From Rhizophagus irregularis (lineage: Eukaryota; Glomeromycota; Glomeromycetes; Glomerales; Glomeraceae), in assembly GCF_026210795.1 (NCBI RefSeq), contig NC_089444.1:2966501-3030500 (forward strand): a stretch of 64,000 nt of DNA, written 5' to 3'. A program made the position numbers and the translations under genes. The notes under the pieces are model-generated. The model was not told the DNA's origin. It did no database searches and was given only the letters and a program-made list of their open reading frames with translations. The first letter of the stretch is position 1. The number at the start of each line of letters is the position of its first letter. Of the stretch, positions 1 to 11,719 are shown in pieces.

Positions 1-179
1 CTGCACTCCTCCTTAAATTATGCCCAACTCTTTCAAAAGAAAAGAGCTACAAATCACCTGATATCGATCAATTTTGCCTACCCTCCAGAAAAACTCCAAA
101 AAGCAGAAGGCAAAAAACCAACCTGAAGGAGTAAAAACCTAGGTAAAAAGGGAAACTTTGCCAAACTATCACTAGGAAT

Positions 180-2190
180 GACACCTTATTATTAAGAAAG
201 TGAACTTTCACCACTGCTGATTACATTGCTTTAATGTGAAGTTGATTTGATTACTTATAAATTCAAGAGTTGATTGCCAATCAAATTCTTTTTTGAAATT
301 ATACATAAATAAATCATTCAGTTTTTCACTATTTAGGATTTCATTTTTCCATATCGCATCTGTGATTTTCTTTCTCCATTGACCATTGCCAAAAACCTTC
401 TGTTATAATCCATTTCTTCCAAATCAAATTATAATCATTAGTTAAAAGTGCTGATTCAACTAATTCAAAATGATGTTCTATCATTTGTGAAATTTTTTTA
501 TCGTTCAATAATTTTCTCATTTTCTTTTTTAGATCTAATATTTCTCTATATTCTCGGTCATTTTCATCAATTATATCTATATTATTATTTTTTATAAATT
601 GGTCTATATATAATAACTCAATATAAAATTCATTATCAATTTTCCTTCTCTTACTTAAATTTTTAATGAATTCATGTAAAATTCTTAAACATATTCATTA
701 ACTTCCAGAATAATTTTGCTATAATCACTTATCATCAAAAAACCTATAATAATCGCTCTGATTAAGATTTTAAATTCATTTTCATTAGTACATTCATATT
801 TCATTATCATTAATTCGTTATTTCTGGAATATTGGTCTATTTCTTTAATTATCCATATTATATTATAAAAATATGTTCTTTCTTTGTCATTTATGATACT
901 TTTAATTTTTAATACGTCTATCATGCAAAAAAATTTTTCTTTTTTTCCATAATATCGTTGTTCTCAAATATACATAAAATCTTTATCAGATTAAATTAAA
1001 TTGTCCATCATCTCAATTCTTTCATTATATGCCTTATCTTTTCTTTCTTCTTTACTATATTTATTTAACCATTCATTTTTTAACATTATATTATTTAACA
1101 TTTCAAAAGGTTTAATTGCATCTTCTTCTTTTCTTCTTTCTATTATTCTACTATTTTCATTTTCTATATAAATCAAAAATTCTTTTGCATTTTTTTTCCT
1201 ACTAATATTTTTTATCACATCCTTTGCATTTCTTCAAAAATGGTGAATTATTTAAATCTAATTCTCCTGCATCTGTACTTAAGATTAAATGCAATCCTAT
1301 CCTTTTATAAGTTTTGCTTTTTGATCTTTTTTTATCTTCACTAAAAATTGGAAAACTGTCACTATTCATGTTATTATACTATTCCTAATTGGTTTTTCAT
1401 TTTCGTCAAAATATTTTATATGAATTTTATTTTTTTCTGCTTGTCTAATATATTCATTTTTAATCTTTCAAATGTTTTTATTACTATCTTCTAAAATTGC
1501 CCTTTACACATCTTTAAATTAAAGAGGTATTTTGCCTTTTGTACTTACACCTTTTTCTTTACATAGGTGTTTCCATTTTATAAGTGTCATTCTGTCTGCT
1601 TCCAGAATATTTTCTAAAAACATGATATTCTTATTTTCCTTGATATTACAGATTTAATTATATTTTTTTCATTTATTAAATCTATTAAATCTATTTTACA
1701 TCTTTTGATTTGATGGTTATCATTTTTATTTATTATTTTATGATTACAAAGATAAATGTCTTCATCATTTTATCTTTATATTCATTTCACTTGAGCATTT
1801 TGAAGTCCAAATGTTTTTCTGTTCTTAAGACATTTTTATTGCGAAAAGTTTTTTCAATTTTTTATTTCCATTCGCTTGATAAAGTAACTAATTTTTGCAT
1901 AGCATTTCAAATTGTAAATCATATATATGTTTCACTCCATAGATTTCTTTCTCATATAAAACAAAATTTGGTGTTGTTTTCATCAAGCCAGCTCTCTTTT
2001 TAATTATCACGTTTAATCTTGCCATTATACTTATACATTCCATTTTGTTTAAAACTATAGCTGCTAATTGATATTTAATTCTTGGTATAATTACTATGGT
2101 CCAAACTGCTATTATCTGTTTTTCGTTTAATTTTTTCCAATTAAAAATATTACATGCACTATCAATTATCATAGCTATTTTGTCTTTATA
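180..2190 (-). pseudogene. Decayed LINE reverse transcriptase, C-terminal part
   Basis: Broken minus-strand coding remains of a non-LTR retrotransposon. The segment 2172-1888 reads as the region after the reverse-transcriptase palm, with the typical motifs IIPRIKYQLAAIVLN and YGVKHIYDLQFEML. Reading goes on with stops and frameshifts through 1860-1750 (KNIWTSK), 1218-991, 924-685 and 660-350, which are Lys/Glu/Ile-rich and unassigned but lie in the expected order for the C-terminal tail. The upstream palm portion is at 3758-3573, so the element is split by the hairpin-repeat insertion between them. The first 180 bases may be its 3' end. Many stops and no long frame show it is dead. The LINE call rests on family motifs and is fairly secure for 1888-2172; the part below 1.7 kb is inferred from order and strand. 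Confidence 0.6.
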
Positions 2191-2209
2191 AATTTCTCTT
2201 TCCTATAAA

Positions 2210-3575
2210 AAAAGAATATCCGGAAAATGTCACGAAATGTCCAGAAAATTTTTGTGTATCAGGAAAATGTCCAGAAAATGTCCAGAAGCGATCACGTTTT
2301 GGAACACTTTCCAGATGCACAAATTCCAGACATTTTCTTGATACTCCAGAATTTGTCCAGAATTTGTCCAGAATCAAGTGTCCAGAAAATTTTCCAAAAT
2401 ATGACCGTTTCCAAATGTTTTCCAGATAGAGCCCGCAAACTGACCCGACAGATCGGGTGACCCAACGGGTTGACCTGAAATATTCAGGTCAGGTCATCAA
2501 ATTCATGACCTGCACGGGTCGGGTCAGTGCTGGTCGGTACCCAACCCAACCCATTGACCCGACATATATTTGGGTCAAATTAATTAAAAACGCTGAAACT
2601 AATAATGATTCTGGCATTTTTACATGTAAAATTGAAAAAAAATGCCGAAACTGATAGTTTTGGCATTTTTTATATGTAAAATCAAAAAGGACTAATGATT
2701 CTGGCATTTTTACATGTACAATCGAAAAAAATATTGAAACTATCAGTTTTGGCATTTTTACATGTAAAATCAAAAAGAAAAATGCTGGAACTAATTATTA
2801 TTCCATCGCTTTTACATGTAAAATCGAAAAAAAAATGCCAAACCTATCAGTTTTAGTATTTTTACATGTAAAATCAAAATAAAAACGTTAGAACTAATTA
2901 TTCTGGTGCTTTTACATGTAAAATCAAAAAAAAACACCGAAACTATCAGTATCAGTATTTTTACATGTAAAATCAAAATAAAAATGCTGGAACTAATTAT
3001 TCCAGCGCTTTTACATGTAAAATTGAAAAAAAAATGCTGAAAATATCAGTTTCAGCATTTTTACATGTAAAATCAAAAAGAAAATGCTGGAACTAATTAT
3101 TCCGGTGCTTTTACATGTAAAATTGAAAAAAAATGCTGAAACTCAGTTTCAGCATTTTTACATGTAAAATTAAAAAGAAAAATGCCAGAACTAATTATTC
3201 CAGCGCTTTTACATGTAAAATTGAAAAAAAATGCTGAAACTATCAGTTTTGGTGTTTTTACATGTAAAATCAAAAGGAAAAATGCTGAAACAAATAGTTT
3301 TGGCATTTTATATATAAAAACAAATAGTAAAAAACGTTACAACCCATTTTTTTACAATATTTAATAATAAAACTTCAGGTAACCTGAGTTACCCGAAGTG
3401 ACCTGAATACTTTCAGGTCAAATGGGTTGGGTCGGGTCAGAACGGTTTACCCGACCTGACCTGACCTGAAAAAAATTTTGGTTCAGGTTAACCAGGTAAC
3501 CCGACCTGACCCAACCCGTGCAGAGCTCTATTTCTGGATAGATGGAAAATTTCCAGACATTTTCCATACTTTTTA
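2210..3575. mobile_element. Composite inverted-repeat element inserted in the LINE
   Basis: Non-coding insertion splitting the LINE reading frame. The outer ends carry diverged inverted copies of a GGAAAATGTC / GACATTTTCC motif. Inside these are GC-richer blocks built of GGGTC/GACCC and CAGGTC/GACCTG words (2430-2580 and 3375-3530) that are inverted relative to each other. The core is a hairpin tandem array. There is no coding capacity. Exact ends and target duplication are not resolved. Confidence 0.6.
2588..3320. repeat. Tandem array of hairpin units bordered by ACATGT
   Basis: About 14 half-units of roughly 50 bp, separated by the perfect palindrome TTTTACATGTAAAA. Half-units tend to alternate between two types: one with GCTGAAACTATCAGTTTCAGC-like arms and one with GCTGGAACTAATTATTCCAGC-like arms. 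Each half-unit is therefore itself an imperfect hairpin, and the higher-order period is about 100 bp. Short open frames across it are periodic artefacts. Confidence 0.85.
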
Positions 3576-3758
3576 GGACAAATTCTGAATTTTTTTTTTT
3601 ATTGGGTTTTTGTTATTGTGTCTAAAAAATATTCCTAGATAGCGGTTTCCTTCTTCACTATTAACTTTTTTGATTGGTTCTGCTTCTATTCTTAGTTCTT
3701 CTTCTTCTTTATTTTTATTGCTTATTTTGCTCAATTTATATTTGTTTAGCAATTGCAA
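3573..3758 (-). pseudogene. LINE reverse transcriptase fragment (palm end)
   Basis: Minus-strand fragment containing the RYLGIFF signature that follows the catalytic palm in LINE reverse transcriptases (family form xYLGVW), then a basic stretch (NPIKKKIQN). It would join directly to the fragment at about 2195-1888 if the intervening 1.4 kb were absent. No YxDD catalytic motif is visible inside the window. Confidence 0.55.
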
Positions 3759-3779
3759 TTTGGCATCAGTTCAGGTTGT

Positions 3780-4200
3780 AACATCAATATAACCTGAATA
3801 ACTTGTTGACTTGAAACTAATAATACCATTATTTTATTAAAAAAATGTTTCACCCATTTGTTATTAAGCAATTTGACAATAAATAATAGGTTCACTCCTG
3901 TTTTAAATTGATTTAATAAATAAATGTGTGAACCTGTTTTTCATTAAAAAATTTAATAATAAATAACAGGTTTGCACAGTTTTTAATTGATTTAATAATT
4001 AAATAGTGTGAACCTGTTTTTTATTATCTAAATCACTTAACAAGAAATGGTTCATGTCATTTCTTTATTAAACCATTAAAAAATGGTGCATACCCATTAT
4101 TTGTTTTCAAATTACTAATCAAAAATAATGGGTTCGCACCATATTTATTATTAAATTGTTAATAATTTAATAATGTAATAATGTGAGCTCTTAAAACTTC
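3780..4200. repeat. Degenerate inverted/tandem repeats
   Basis: Four or so imperfect units of 80-110 bp with arms such as GTGTGAACCTGTTTTT and its inverse AATAACAGGTTYGCAC, and a diverged version with AATGGGTTCGCACC. Each unit can fold on itself. No gene is seen in 3760-4500 apart from this and AT-rich leader DNA. A TATA-like TTATAAATAAG lies near 4480, about 45 bp before the kinase start. Confidence 0.55.
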
Positions 4201-4524
4201 AAAGATTATTAAATTAATTTTAACCCTTACAATTTAAAGGATAGTTAAATAAATTATAATGTTTAAAAGCTTACTAACTTGTGCTTTATACAAATTTTTT
4301 TTTATTAAATAACTAGGGTAATTAAGTTATAAAAAATTTAACCAGAAAAAATTTTTGTTTTGAATAATTTTGTGATATGATCGACATCAAATATTACTAA
4401 AAAGCTCCATTACATAATGCATAGGTAATTTATGCAAATTTTTTGTGTTACCTGTTACTTGTACGCTAAATAGTTTATTATAAATAAGATTTTTATTTGA
4501 AAAAAATTTTTGTTTTTAAAAACA

Positions 4525-6274
4525 ATGCTTTCTCAAAATATATTTTTGGCAAAAAATAATATTCTAAAACATTTAGAAACCAATTTTACAAATTGGACCA
4601 GTGGAAATGAAAAAATTGATGATTTCATTCAAAAATTGCAATTAAAAATTAATTACTATGAAGATATAGTGCTTGAATGGATTCCATACAATAAGTTTAG
4701 AAAAATTAAGGAGACAGGTAGAAGTGATACTGTAACAATATATTCAGCAATATGGAAGGATGGTCCTTTATACAAGTTGTTGGATTATTATGATGATGAT
4801 AATGTTGTTGCTAATACTGGTTATGCAAGAGATTCTGTTAAAGAAGTTGCTTTAAAATGTTTATATAATTCACACGAATTTATTGATTCTTTAATAAATG
4901 AAGTATGAAATTGTTAAATATTAAAATGCATTTTAAATAATATATTTACAATCTCTTTTATTTGTATTTAGGCTAAAAAATATTCAACAAAACATGGAAC
5001 ATTTCAAGTATTATATGGAATATCTCAAAATCCAGATACAGGAGATTATATTTTGGTTCATAGTAATACTATAAACTTGTCAAATAGGATTAGTGGAAAC
5101 AAGAAAATTGATGATTTCATTCAAGAAAGGCGATTAAAAATTAATAACTATAATGATATAGTACTTGAATGGATACCATACAATCAGTTTAGTGAAATTA
5201 GAAAGACAGGTAAAAATAGTCTTGTAACAGTATATTCAGCAATATGGAAAGATGGTCCATTATACAAGAAGTATAGTTGGAGTAATTATACAAGAGATTC
5301 AAATAAAGAAGTTGCTTTAAAATGTCTACATAATTCACAAGAATCCATTGATTCTTTAATAAATGAAGTATGAAATTTCTTCAAATATTTAAATTTGTTT
5401 TTTAGTCAATATATTTACAATCTCTTTTATTTATATTTAGGCTAAAAAATATTCAACAAATTATAAATCATTTCAAGCATTATATGGAATATCTCAAAAT
5501 CCAAATACAGGAGATTATATTTTGATTCTTATCTGGGCAAGTGGAAATGAAAAAATTGATGATTTCATTCAAGAAATGCAATTAAAAATTAGTAACTGTA
5601 ATGATATAATGCTTGAGTGGATACCATATGATCAGTTTAATGAAATTAAAGAGATAGGCAAAAATGACCTTCTAATGGTATATTCAGCAATATGGAAGGA
5701 TGGTCCATTATATAAAAAAATTGGTATGTGGGGTGAAAGTTATATAAGAGATTCAAATAAAGAAGTTATTTTAAAATATTTGTATAACTCGCAAAATTCT
5801 GTTGACTCTCTAATAAATAAGGTATGTCATTTCAATAAATATTCCTAATACTTAGTATAAATATTTATCTCTATTGTTTATTTTTAGACTAAAAATTATT
5901 TAACAAGATCAAATATATTTGACGGAGTTATTTGTAATATATATGGAATATCTCAAAATCCAAATACAAATAACTATATTTTGGTTCTGGTATGGGCAAG
6001 TGGAAATGAAAAAATTGATGACCTTATTCAAGAAATGCAATTACAAATAAATAATCATAGTGATATAGTATTTGAATGGATACCATATAATCAGTTTAAT
6101 AATATTAAGAAAGTAGATAAAGGTGGATTTGCTACAGTATACTCTGCAAATTGGACAAATGGTCCATTAGAATATGATAAAGATAAAAAATTATATAAAA
6201 GGAGTCCAAATAGATTAATTGCCTTAAAATGTTTGCATAATTCACAAAATATTACCAATAAATTTTTAAATGAG
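4525..6274 (+). repeat. N-lobe exon repeat array 1 (4 units)
   Basis: Four direct repeats of about 460 bp (exon of 378-396 bp plus an intron of 70-90 bp). The introns are themselves similar in sequence (AATCTCTTTTATTT then TATTTAG), so duplication happened at DNA level and included introns. Confidence 0.85.
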
Positions 6275-7234
6275 GTATGAAATTTCTTTAATAATTTGTA
6301 GTAATGAATATGTTAAATAAAGTATAATATAATAATTATTGTTTATTATAATTATATTTAATAGGTCAAAGAATACTCAATAAATAAAAAAAGTAATATT
6401 CTTAATGTATATGGAATATCTCAAAATCCAGATACAAAAGAATATATTATGGTTCTCCAATATGCAAAAGAAGGCAATTTTAATCATTGGATGAATAAAA
6501 ATTATGAATATTTTAATTGGAAAGATAAATTATCTGCATTGCTTGATATTATTAATGGTCTTAAAGAAATTCATCAAAAAAATATAGTTCATTGTGATTT
6601 TCATACAGGAAATATATTATTTTTAAGTAATATAAATGTTTTTGGTGATTGTATATCAATTTCAGATATGGGATTATGTGGAGAGGTGTGTAATATAGAT
6701 GAAACTAAAATTTATGGAGTTATACCTTATGTGGCTCCTGAAGTATTAAGAAAAAAGCCTTATACCAAAGAATCAGATATCTACAGTTTAGGTATGATAA
6801 TGTATTTTGTAGCAACTGGAAGACAACCTTTTTACAATCGTGCACATGATCATCTTCTTGCATTAGATATTTGTAAAGGAGTTAGACCTGATATAAATGA
6901 ACCAGAAGCACCTAGATTTTATATTGATTTAATGAAAAAGTGTTGGGATTTGGACAAAAATAATAGACCTGATATTTTTGAGGTGGAAGAATTAATCACA
7001 TCATTTCATAGATCATATGTAAGGGATCTACTCATATATATAGTGGAATATGAAGATATTCAAATGCATTTTATGAAAGCAGAAGAATATAGAAAGGCAA
7101 ATCTTTCATCTATTAAAAATTACCAAATAGCTACCCATCCACAAGCTATTTACACATCTCGATTACTTAATCCTTTTACAAAAGATCTTCCAGAATATGA
7201 TGATAATTCTCAATGTTTAGATCAAGCAATTTAA
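4525..7234 (+). CDS. Kinase with four tandem N-lobes and one C-lobe
   Basis: Five exons: 4525-4902, 4972-5367, 5441-5821, 5888-6274 and 6365-7234. All are multiples of three and all introns are phase 0 (GTATG donors, TTTAG or ATAG acceptors), giving about 803 aa with no internal stop. Exons 1-4 each begin a kinase N-lobe: a leader (SGNEKIDDFIQ), EWIPYNQF, a glycine-loop position, the VALKCL lysine, then alphaC ending at the splice. The next exon supplies beta4-beta5 (YGISQNPDTGDYILV). Only the fourth N-lobe has a proper loop (DKGGFATVYSA, about 463-473) with Lys499. The last exon is a complete C-lobe: hinge and EGNF, HCD with Asp592 followed by HTGN, a DMG version of DFG (Asp615), YVAPEVLR, a DIYSLGM segment, and the tail motif HPQAIYTSRLLNPFTKDLP usual for this fungal family. 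The last lobe pair is predicted catalytically competent and the first three N-lobes not. ATG 4525 follows an in-frame TTG at 4510; the ATG is preferred. The true transcript is not known. Confidence 0.85.
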
Positions 7235-7664
7235 ATCTAAATGAAATCCAAATGAAACATATTAACACCCAAGTAGGATTTTAAGGTGATTTTTTACTTT
7301 AAAAGGCAAAAATTTTGGTTGATCATTTCATTTCAGTCAGATTTTCACCAAAATTTTCTATTCCGTTTTTGAAAATCATCCACATGCATAGTTGCCATGG
7401 ATACAAAAAAAATTGCCTTTTTCGTAAAAAACTCTCAGTTTAATCTTAAATATTAGTACAGTACTGTACATGTACATGTACAAGTACAAGAGCAAGAACA
7501 TGAACATGTACATGTACATGTACAGAGAAAGTGAACATTCACTATGGAAACTTTTTGCGCTGAGTTTAACTGTGCTGCTCAAAAAGAATGTTAACTTGAC
7601 AGATCATGAAATAGTATGTTGATCATTTTTTATTAAAATGGGAAAATTTTTTTTTTTTTAATTA
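7235..7664. other. Intergenic, diverged relic of the 4-kb element family
   Basis: No gene seen. 7370-7650 resembles an inverted, diverged end of the neighbouring 4-kb element: GTAAAAAACTCTCA then TTAATCTTA, then a simple repeat, then TTTTTGCG..GTGCTGCTC..GTTAACTTGACA..TTGATCAT. The simple repeat at 7466-7527 is made of GTACAT/ACATGT words instead of the TGACAT words found in the full copies. Confidence 0.4.
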
Positions 7665-7978
7665 AACTAGGGTAATTTGGTATTGTTAGTGAGTTATAAT
7701 ATAATTATTGCATTATTCAGTAATTATTTATATATATTTTAAGTAATATAATAGGGTTTATATTAAAAAGTTGATTTGTATTTTGTATATTTATCAAATA
7801 ATAAATTTTATGGTTTATTTTGAGTTTATTAGTTTTATTAAAGAAATATTATATTTAATGATCAAAATGAATTAATCCTGTAACATGTTAAATGATAATA
7901 ATATAAAGATAAATATAAATATAATAGTTTGTATTGATTTTAATAAAATATTAGATATGATGATAATGTTAAGTATAC

Positions 7979-8092
7979 GTCAAGGTTGCATGGGATGATC
8001 TCCCTCCTGAATATTATCGAAAATTAATTGATAGTATGCCTCAGAGGGTCAATGCTGTTATTTTCGCGAATGGATATAGAATTAATTATTAA
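7979..8092 (+). pseudogene. Tc1/mariner transposase C-terminal fragment (copy A)
   Basis: Thirty-seven codons and a stop encoding the classic end of a Tc1-type DDE transposase: WDDLPPEYYRKLIDSMPQRV then AVIFANGYRINY (the family has W..IP...I.SMPRR...VI.A.GG.T.Y). About 95 bp downstream lies GTGGCC..GGCCAC (8187-8208), which resembles a Tc1 terminal repeat. So the 3' end of a Tc1 element seems to have been captured in the larger repeat. The catalytic DDE residues are missing. Confidence 0.75.
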
Positions 8093-9379
8093 ATTTTTGT
8101 AAAATTCAATAAAGGAAGGCGTAATGAACATGTTAAATTTTTATTTTCATTTTATAAAACATATAAAAATTTTTTAATTTTGAAAAGTGGCCGGATCATT
8201 TAGGCCACCATCTGTATGTAACATGATCTGTCCATGTTATTTGATTGGCGGTCGGGTCATATTATACACAATTCTTTATTGCTAATATAATTTTCCGGTT
8301 AATGAAATTTTAATCACTTTTTTTACAAAAAAAACTTAGTTTGTATTAATTTTTCTATTCCCATCCTCTTGGAATGAATGATGCAGCTATCCAGTTATTT
8401 TCAGTTTTTGTAATTACAAAATTTTTTTAAATGAATATTATTCCTTTTTCAGTCAAAGCCAATTTTTTTTCCATCATTGTAATTCTTTTATTTATTTAGT
8501 GTTTTTAATAATTTTTTTATCACTATAAAAATTTGTTTTTAAATTTTCTATTAATAAAACAGTGGCAAAAAAAAAATAATAAAAATTGATATGAAAATAT
8601 AGAAACATAATATGGACGAAATTATATTTATTTTGTAAAAGATATTTTGTGATGTGATTTTAACATGATTTATATAAAGAAAAAAACTCCATTAATCCAT
8701 TTATATTTTGAAACAATAAAATGATATATCTTTTTTTTATACTGTATATTCATACTGTATGCTTATAAAAAAATAAAATCTCCATATTTTTTAATATTCC
8801 ACATTTTAAAGTACTTAATTAAATTCATATATTTATTATTAAATTCAAATAATAGAATAGCATCTGTTTTTTAATACTAATATATTTCATAAATTTATAA
8901 TGTTTCATACATTGCATTTATTTATTAAGTTTCATTTATTCACATTTATTGTTAACCTTTTGTATACATGCAATTTACTTTATATATACTGCCTATTATC
9001 AGAATAAGTGTGTTAATTATGTAATCATTTATGAACTTAATAAATAAACGCGTTAAAAAAAGAATCAGAATAAGTAAAAATTGGCAAAAAATCGGATAGC
9101 CAATTTTTGGCTACATCTGTCCAATTTGTGACTTTTACAGCCGATTTCATAGATCGTTAGTGTATTACCAATATAAAAATGTAGATTCCATAATCCATAT
9201 ACAATTTTTTTGTATGGTAAAAAATAAAGAAAAATTTATATTGTAATATTAAATTTAATTTTAAATAATAATGCTTTATTAAGTAATATTAAATAAAAAT
9301 TTAAATTTTAAAAATACATTAAAGAATGTAAATTTATTTGCAATTCAGTATAGTATAATCATAAAAAATATAAATTACT

Positions 9380-10520
9380 CCACTGCATTTTCATGAAAAT
9401 TGGATTTTGACTGCTAAACAACTTTTAATTAATAAAAGAAGTCGATTTCCTTTGACCAAAATGTTCAAAATACGTTCTGAAGTGACAAAACAGAAAAAAT
9501 AAAATTCATGAATGAGTACCGTTGTGAAAAACGTGAATAACCCTTCAAGTATTAACTGTACCTTCATGAAAATTAATATCCAAGCAGATTATGACCCACT
9601 GAAAAACTCTCAATTAATGTAAGAAGTCAATTTACTTTGACTAAAATGCTCAAAATACGCTCTGAAGTGACAAAACGGAAAAAATAAAATTTGTGAATGA
9701 GTATCATTGTGAAAAACGTGAATAACCCTTCATGTATTAACTGTACCTTCATGAAAACTAATATTCAAACAGATTATAACTCGCTGAACAACTTTCAATT
9801 AATATACGAAGTTGATTTACTTTGACTAAAGTGCCTAAAATACGCTCTGAAGTGACAAAACAGATAAAATAAAATTCGTGAATGAGTACCGTTGTGAAAA
9901 ACGTGAATAACCCTTCAAGTATTAACTGTACCTTCATGAAAATTAATATCCAGGCAGATTATGACCCGCTGAACAACTTTCAATTAATATAAGAAGTCGA
10001 TTTACTTTGACTAAAGTGCTCAAAATACGCTCTGAAGTGACAAAACGGAAAAAATAAAATTCGTGAATGAGTACCGTTGTGAAAAACGTGAATAACTCTT
10101 CAAGTATTAACTGTACCTTCATGAAAACCAATATTCGAACAGATTATTACTCGCTGAACAACTTTCAATTAATATAAGAAGTCGATTTACTTTGACTAAA
10201 GTGCCGAAAATACGCTCTAAAGTGATAAAACAGAAAAAATAAAATTCCATTGTGAAAAACGTGAATAACCCTTCAAGTATTAACTGTACCTTCATGAAAA
10301 TTAATATCCAAGCAGATTTTGACCCGCCAAAAAACTTTCAATTAATATAAGAAGTCGATTTACTTTGACTAAACTGCCCAAAATACGCTCTGAAGGTAAA
10401 AAAAATTTGTAACTTAGTACTATCATGTAAAAATGTAAATAACTCCAAAAATATTAACTGTGCTTTCATGTAGATTAATATCTTAACAGCTTCAAACTTG
10501 CTGAACTACTTTTAATTAAA
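9380..10520. repeat. Tandem repeat of about 185 bp in copy A
   Basis: Six imperfect units, each with AAAATACGCTCTGAAGTGAC, GTGAAAAACGTGAATAACCC, ATTAACTGTACCTTCATGAAA and AGAAGTCGATTTACTTTGAC. The last unit is most diverged. A 62-codon frame that recurs in the units is a repeat artefact. Confidence 0.85.
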
Positions 10521-11392
10521 GAGCAAGATTTACTTTGGCCAAAATGCTCAAACCATAATTTGAAATATGTGTAAACAAACTATAATATTTGTTTATATTT
10601 AAATTCTGAGTTATTTAATTTAAATATGTTTGTGTTTATATTTAAGGAAAAAAAATAAAATTTTACTTCTATTTTATTAGGTTTTTGTAAATGAAAAGAC
10701 AAAAAAATAATCAGCTGAAAAAATAAAAAAATTCTTTGTTAATAACCGTAATACATGATCACATGTTGCAATATTAAAATCGGAAATCCTATATTTAAAT
10801 TGGTAATACGTATTACATATATGACCGATAGGCCAAATTATATCTCCTGCTATTACAATTGTAAAATAATATTAAAATTATGAATAAATTAAAAGTTTTT
10901 CTAATTTGAAAAATGCAAATCTTTCTGAATTACTCAAATTTTCAAATCTGTTTATTATAGTATAATCAATAGTTAATTTTCACTGCAAAATCTCCTAGGA
11001 ATGGATAAATAAATACATATAAAATTTACTACCCAGTAAGGTTTTTTTGGATGGTTCTAACCTCTACTTATTATTTATTTTATTTATTTTATTTTTTTTA
11101 TAGAGAGAAATTGTCATAATACATGTATTATTTTAAAATTAACATTTTAAAAATTAAATTGAAAAACTATAATTTATTAATTAACAATAAAATGTTTTTT
11201 GTTAAAATTATTTAAAAATTTTTTAAATTATAGCGAAAATGCTACAACAGTAAATAATATTATAATAGCGAAATTGATCAGCAAACAAATGAAAACATGC
11301 AAATATTGAATGATGTCTCAATTTAACAGGTATTTTTAGTGGCACAGGAAGAGTTTTTGCGAAAAGTTGGCATTAGAAGTTTTTTTCATTGT

Positions 11393-11475
11393 CATTGTCA
11401 TTGACATTGACATTGACGTTGACATTGACATTGACATTGACATTGTCACTGACATTGACATTGTCATTGTCATTT
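11393..11475. repeat. TGACAT microsatellite in copy A
   Basis: Imperfect run of CATTGA/CATTGT hexamers. Equivalent runs are at about 35694-35782 (copy B) and 40776-40845 (copy C), with different lengths. Confidence 0.85.
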
Positions 11476-11719
11476 ACATAAAGTTATATAAGATTAATTT
11501 GAGAGTTTTTTACCAAAAAGGAAATTTTTTTATAAAAAGAGAAATGATTTTCAATTTCGAGGCAATTCAGCAGGTGTTTTAATAACAAATTGAGAAATGA
11601 TTTCCATAGAAATCTCGTGACAAAATTTATAATAAATTTAAAAATAAATGATCAACAAATGATCAACAAAATTGTTACTAGTTTTATAAAAAACGCCCAA
11701 TAATATCTTTTTATTGTTT

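Larger units (their letters stand above)
7665..11719 (+). mobile_element. 4-kb non-autonomous element, copy A
   Basis: Defined by comparison with copies B (35443-39498) and C (40529-44761), which are nearly identical but in the opposite orientation. It starts AACTAGGGTAATTTGG and ends ATCTTTTTATTGTTT, with a TA on each side, consistent with a TA target duplication. In order it carries a 5'-truncated Tc1 transposase remnant, a long AT-rich stretch, six repeats of about 185 bp and a TGACAT microsatellite. It has no intact gene and no clear terminal inverted repeats. Near-identity of the copies implies recent spread, with a transposase supplied from elsewhere. Confidence 0.8.

Noticed and set aside
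2227-3364. Several short frames in the hairpin array and its flanks
   Set aside because: Their amino acids repeat with the DNA period; no independent coding signal.
9943-10131. Recurrent 62-codon frame (also at 37034 and 42105)
   Set aside because: Falls in the 185-bp tandem repeat of the 4-kb element, with no start context or homology.
11367-11582. Frame with an alternating Ile-Asp run (also at 35580 and 40667)
   Set aside because: Translation of the TGACAT microsatellite.
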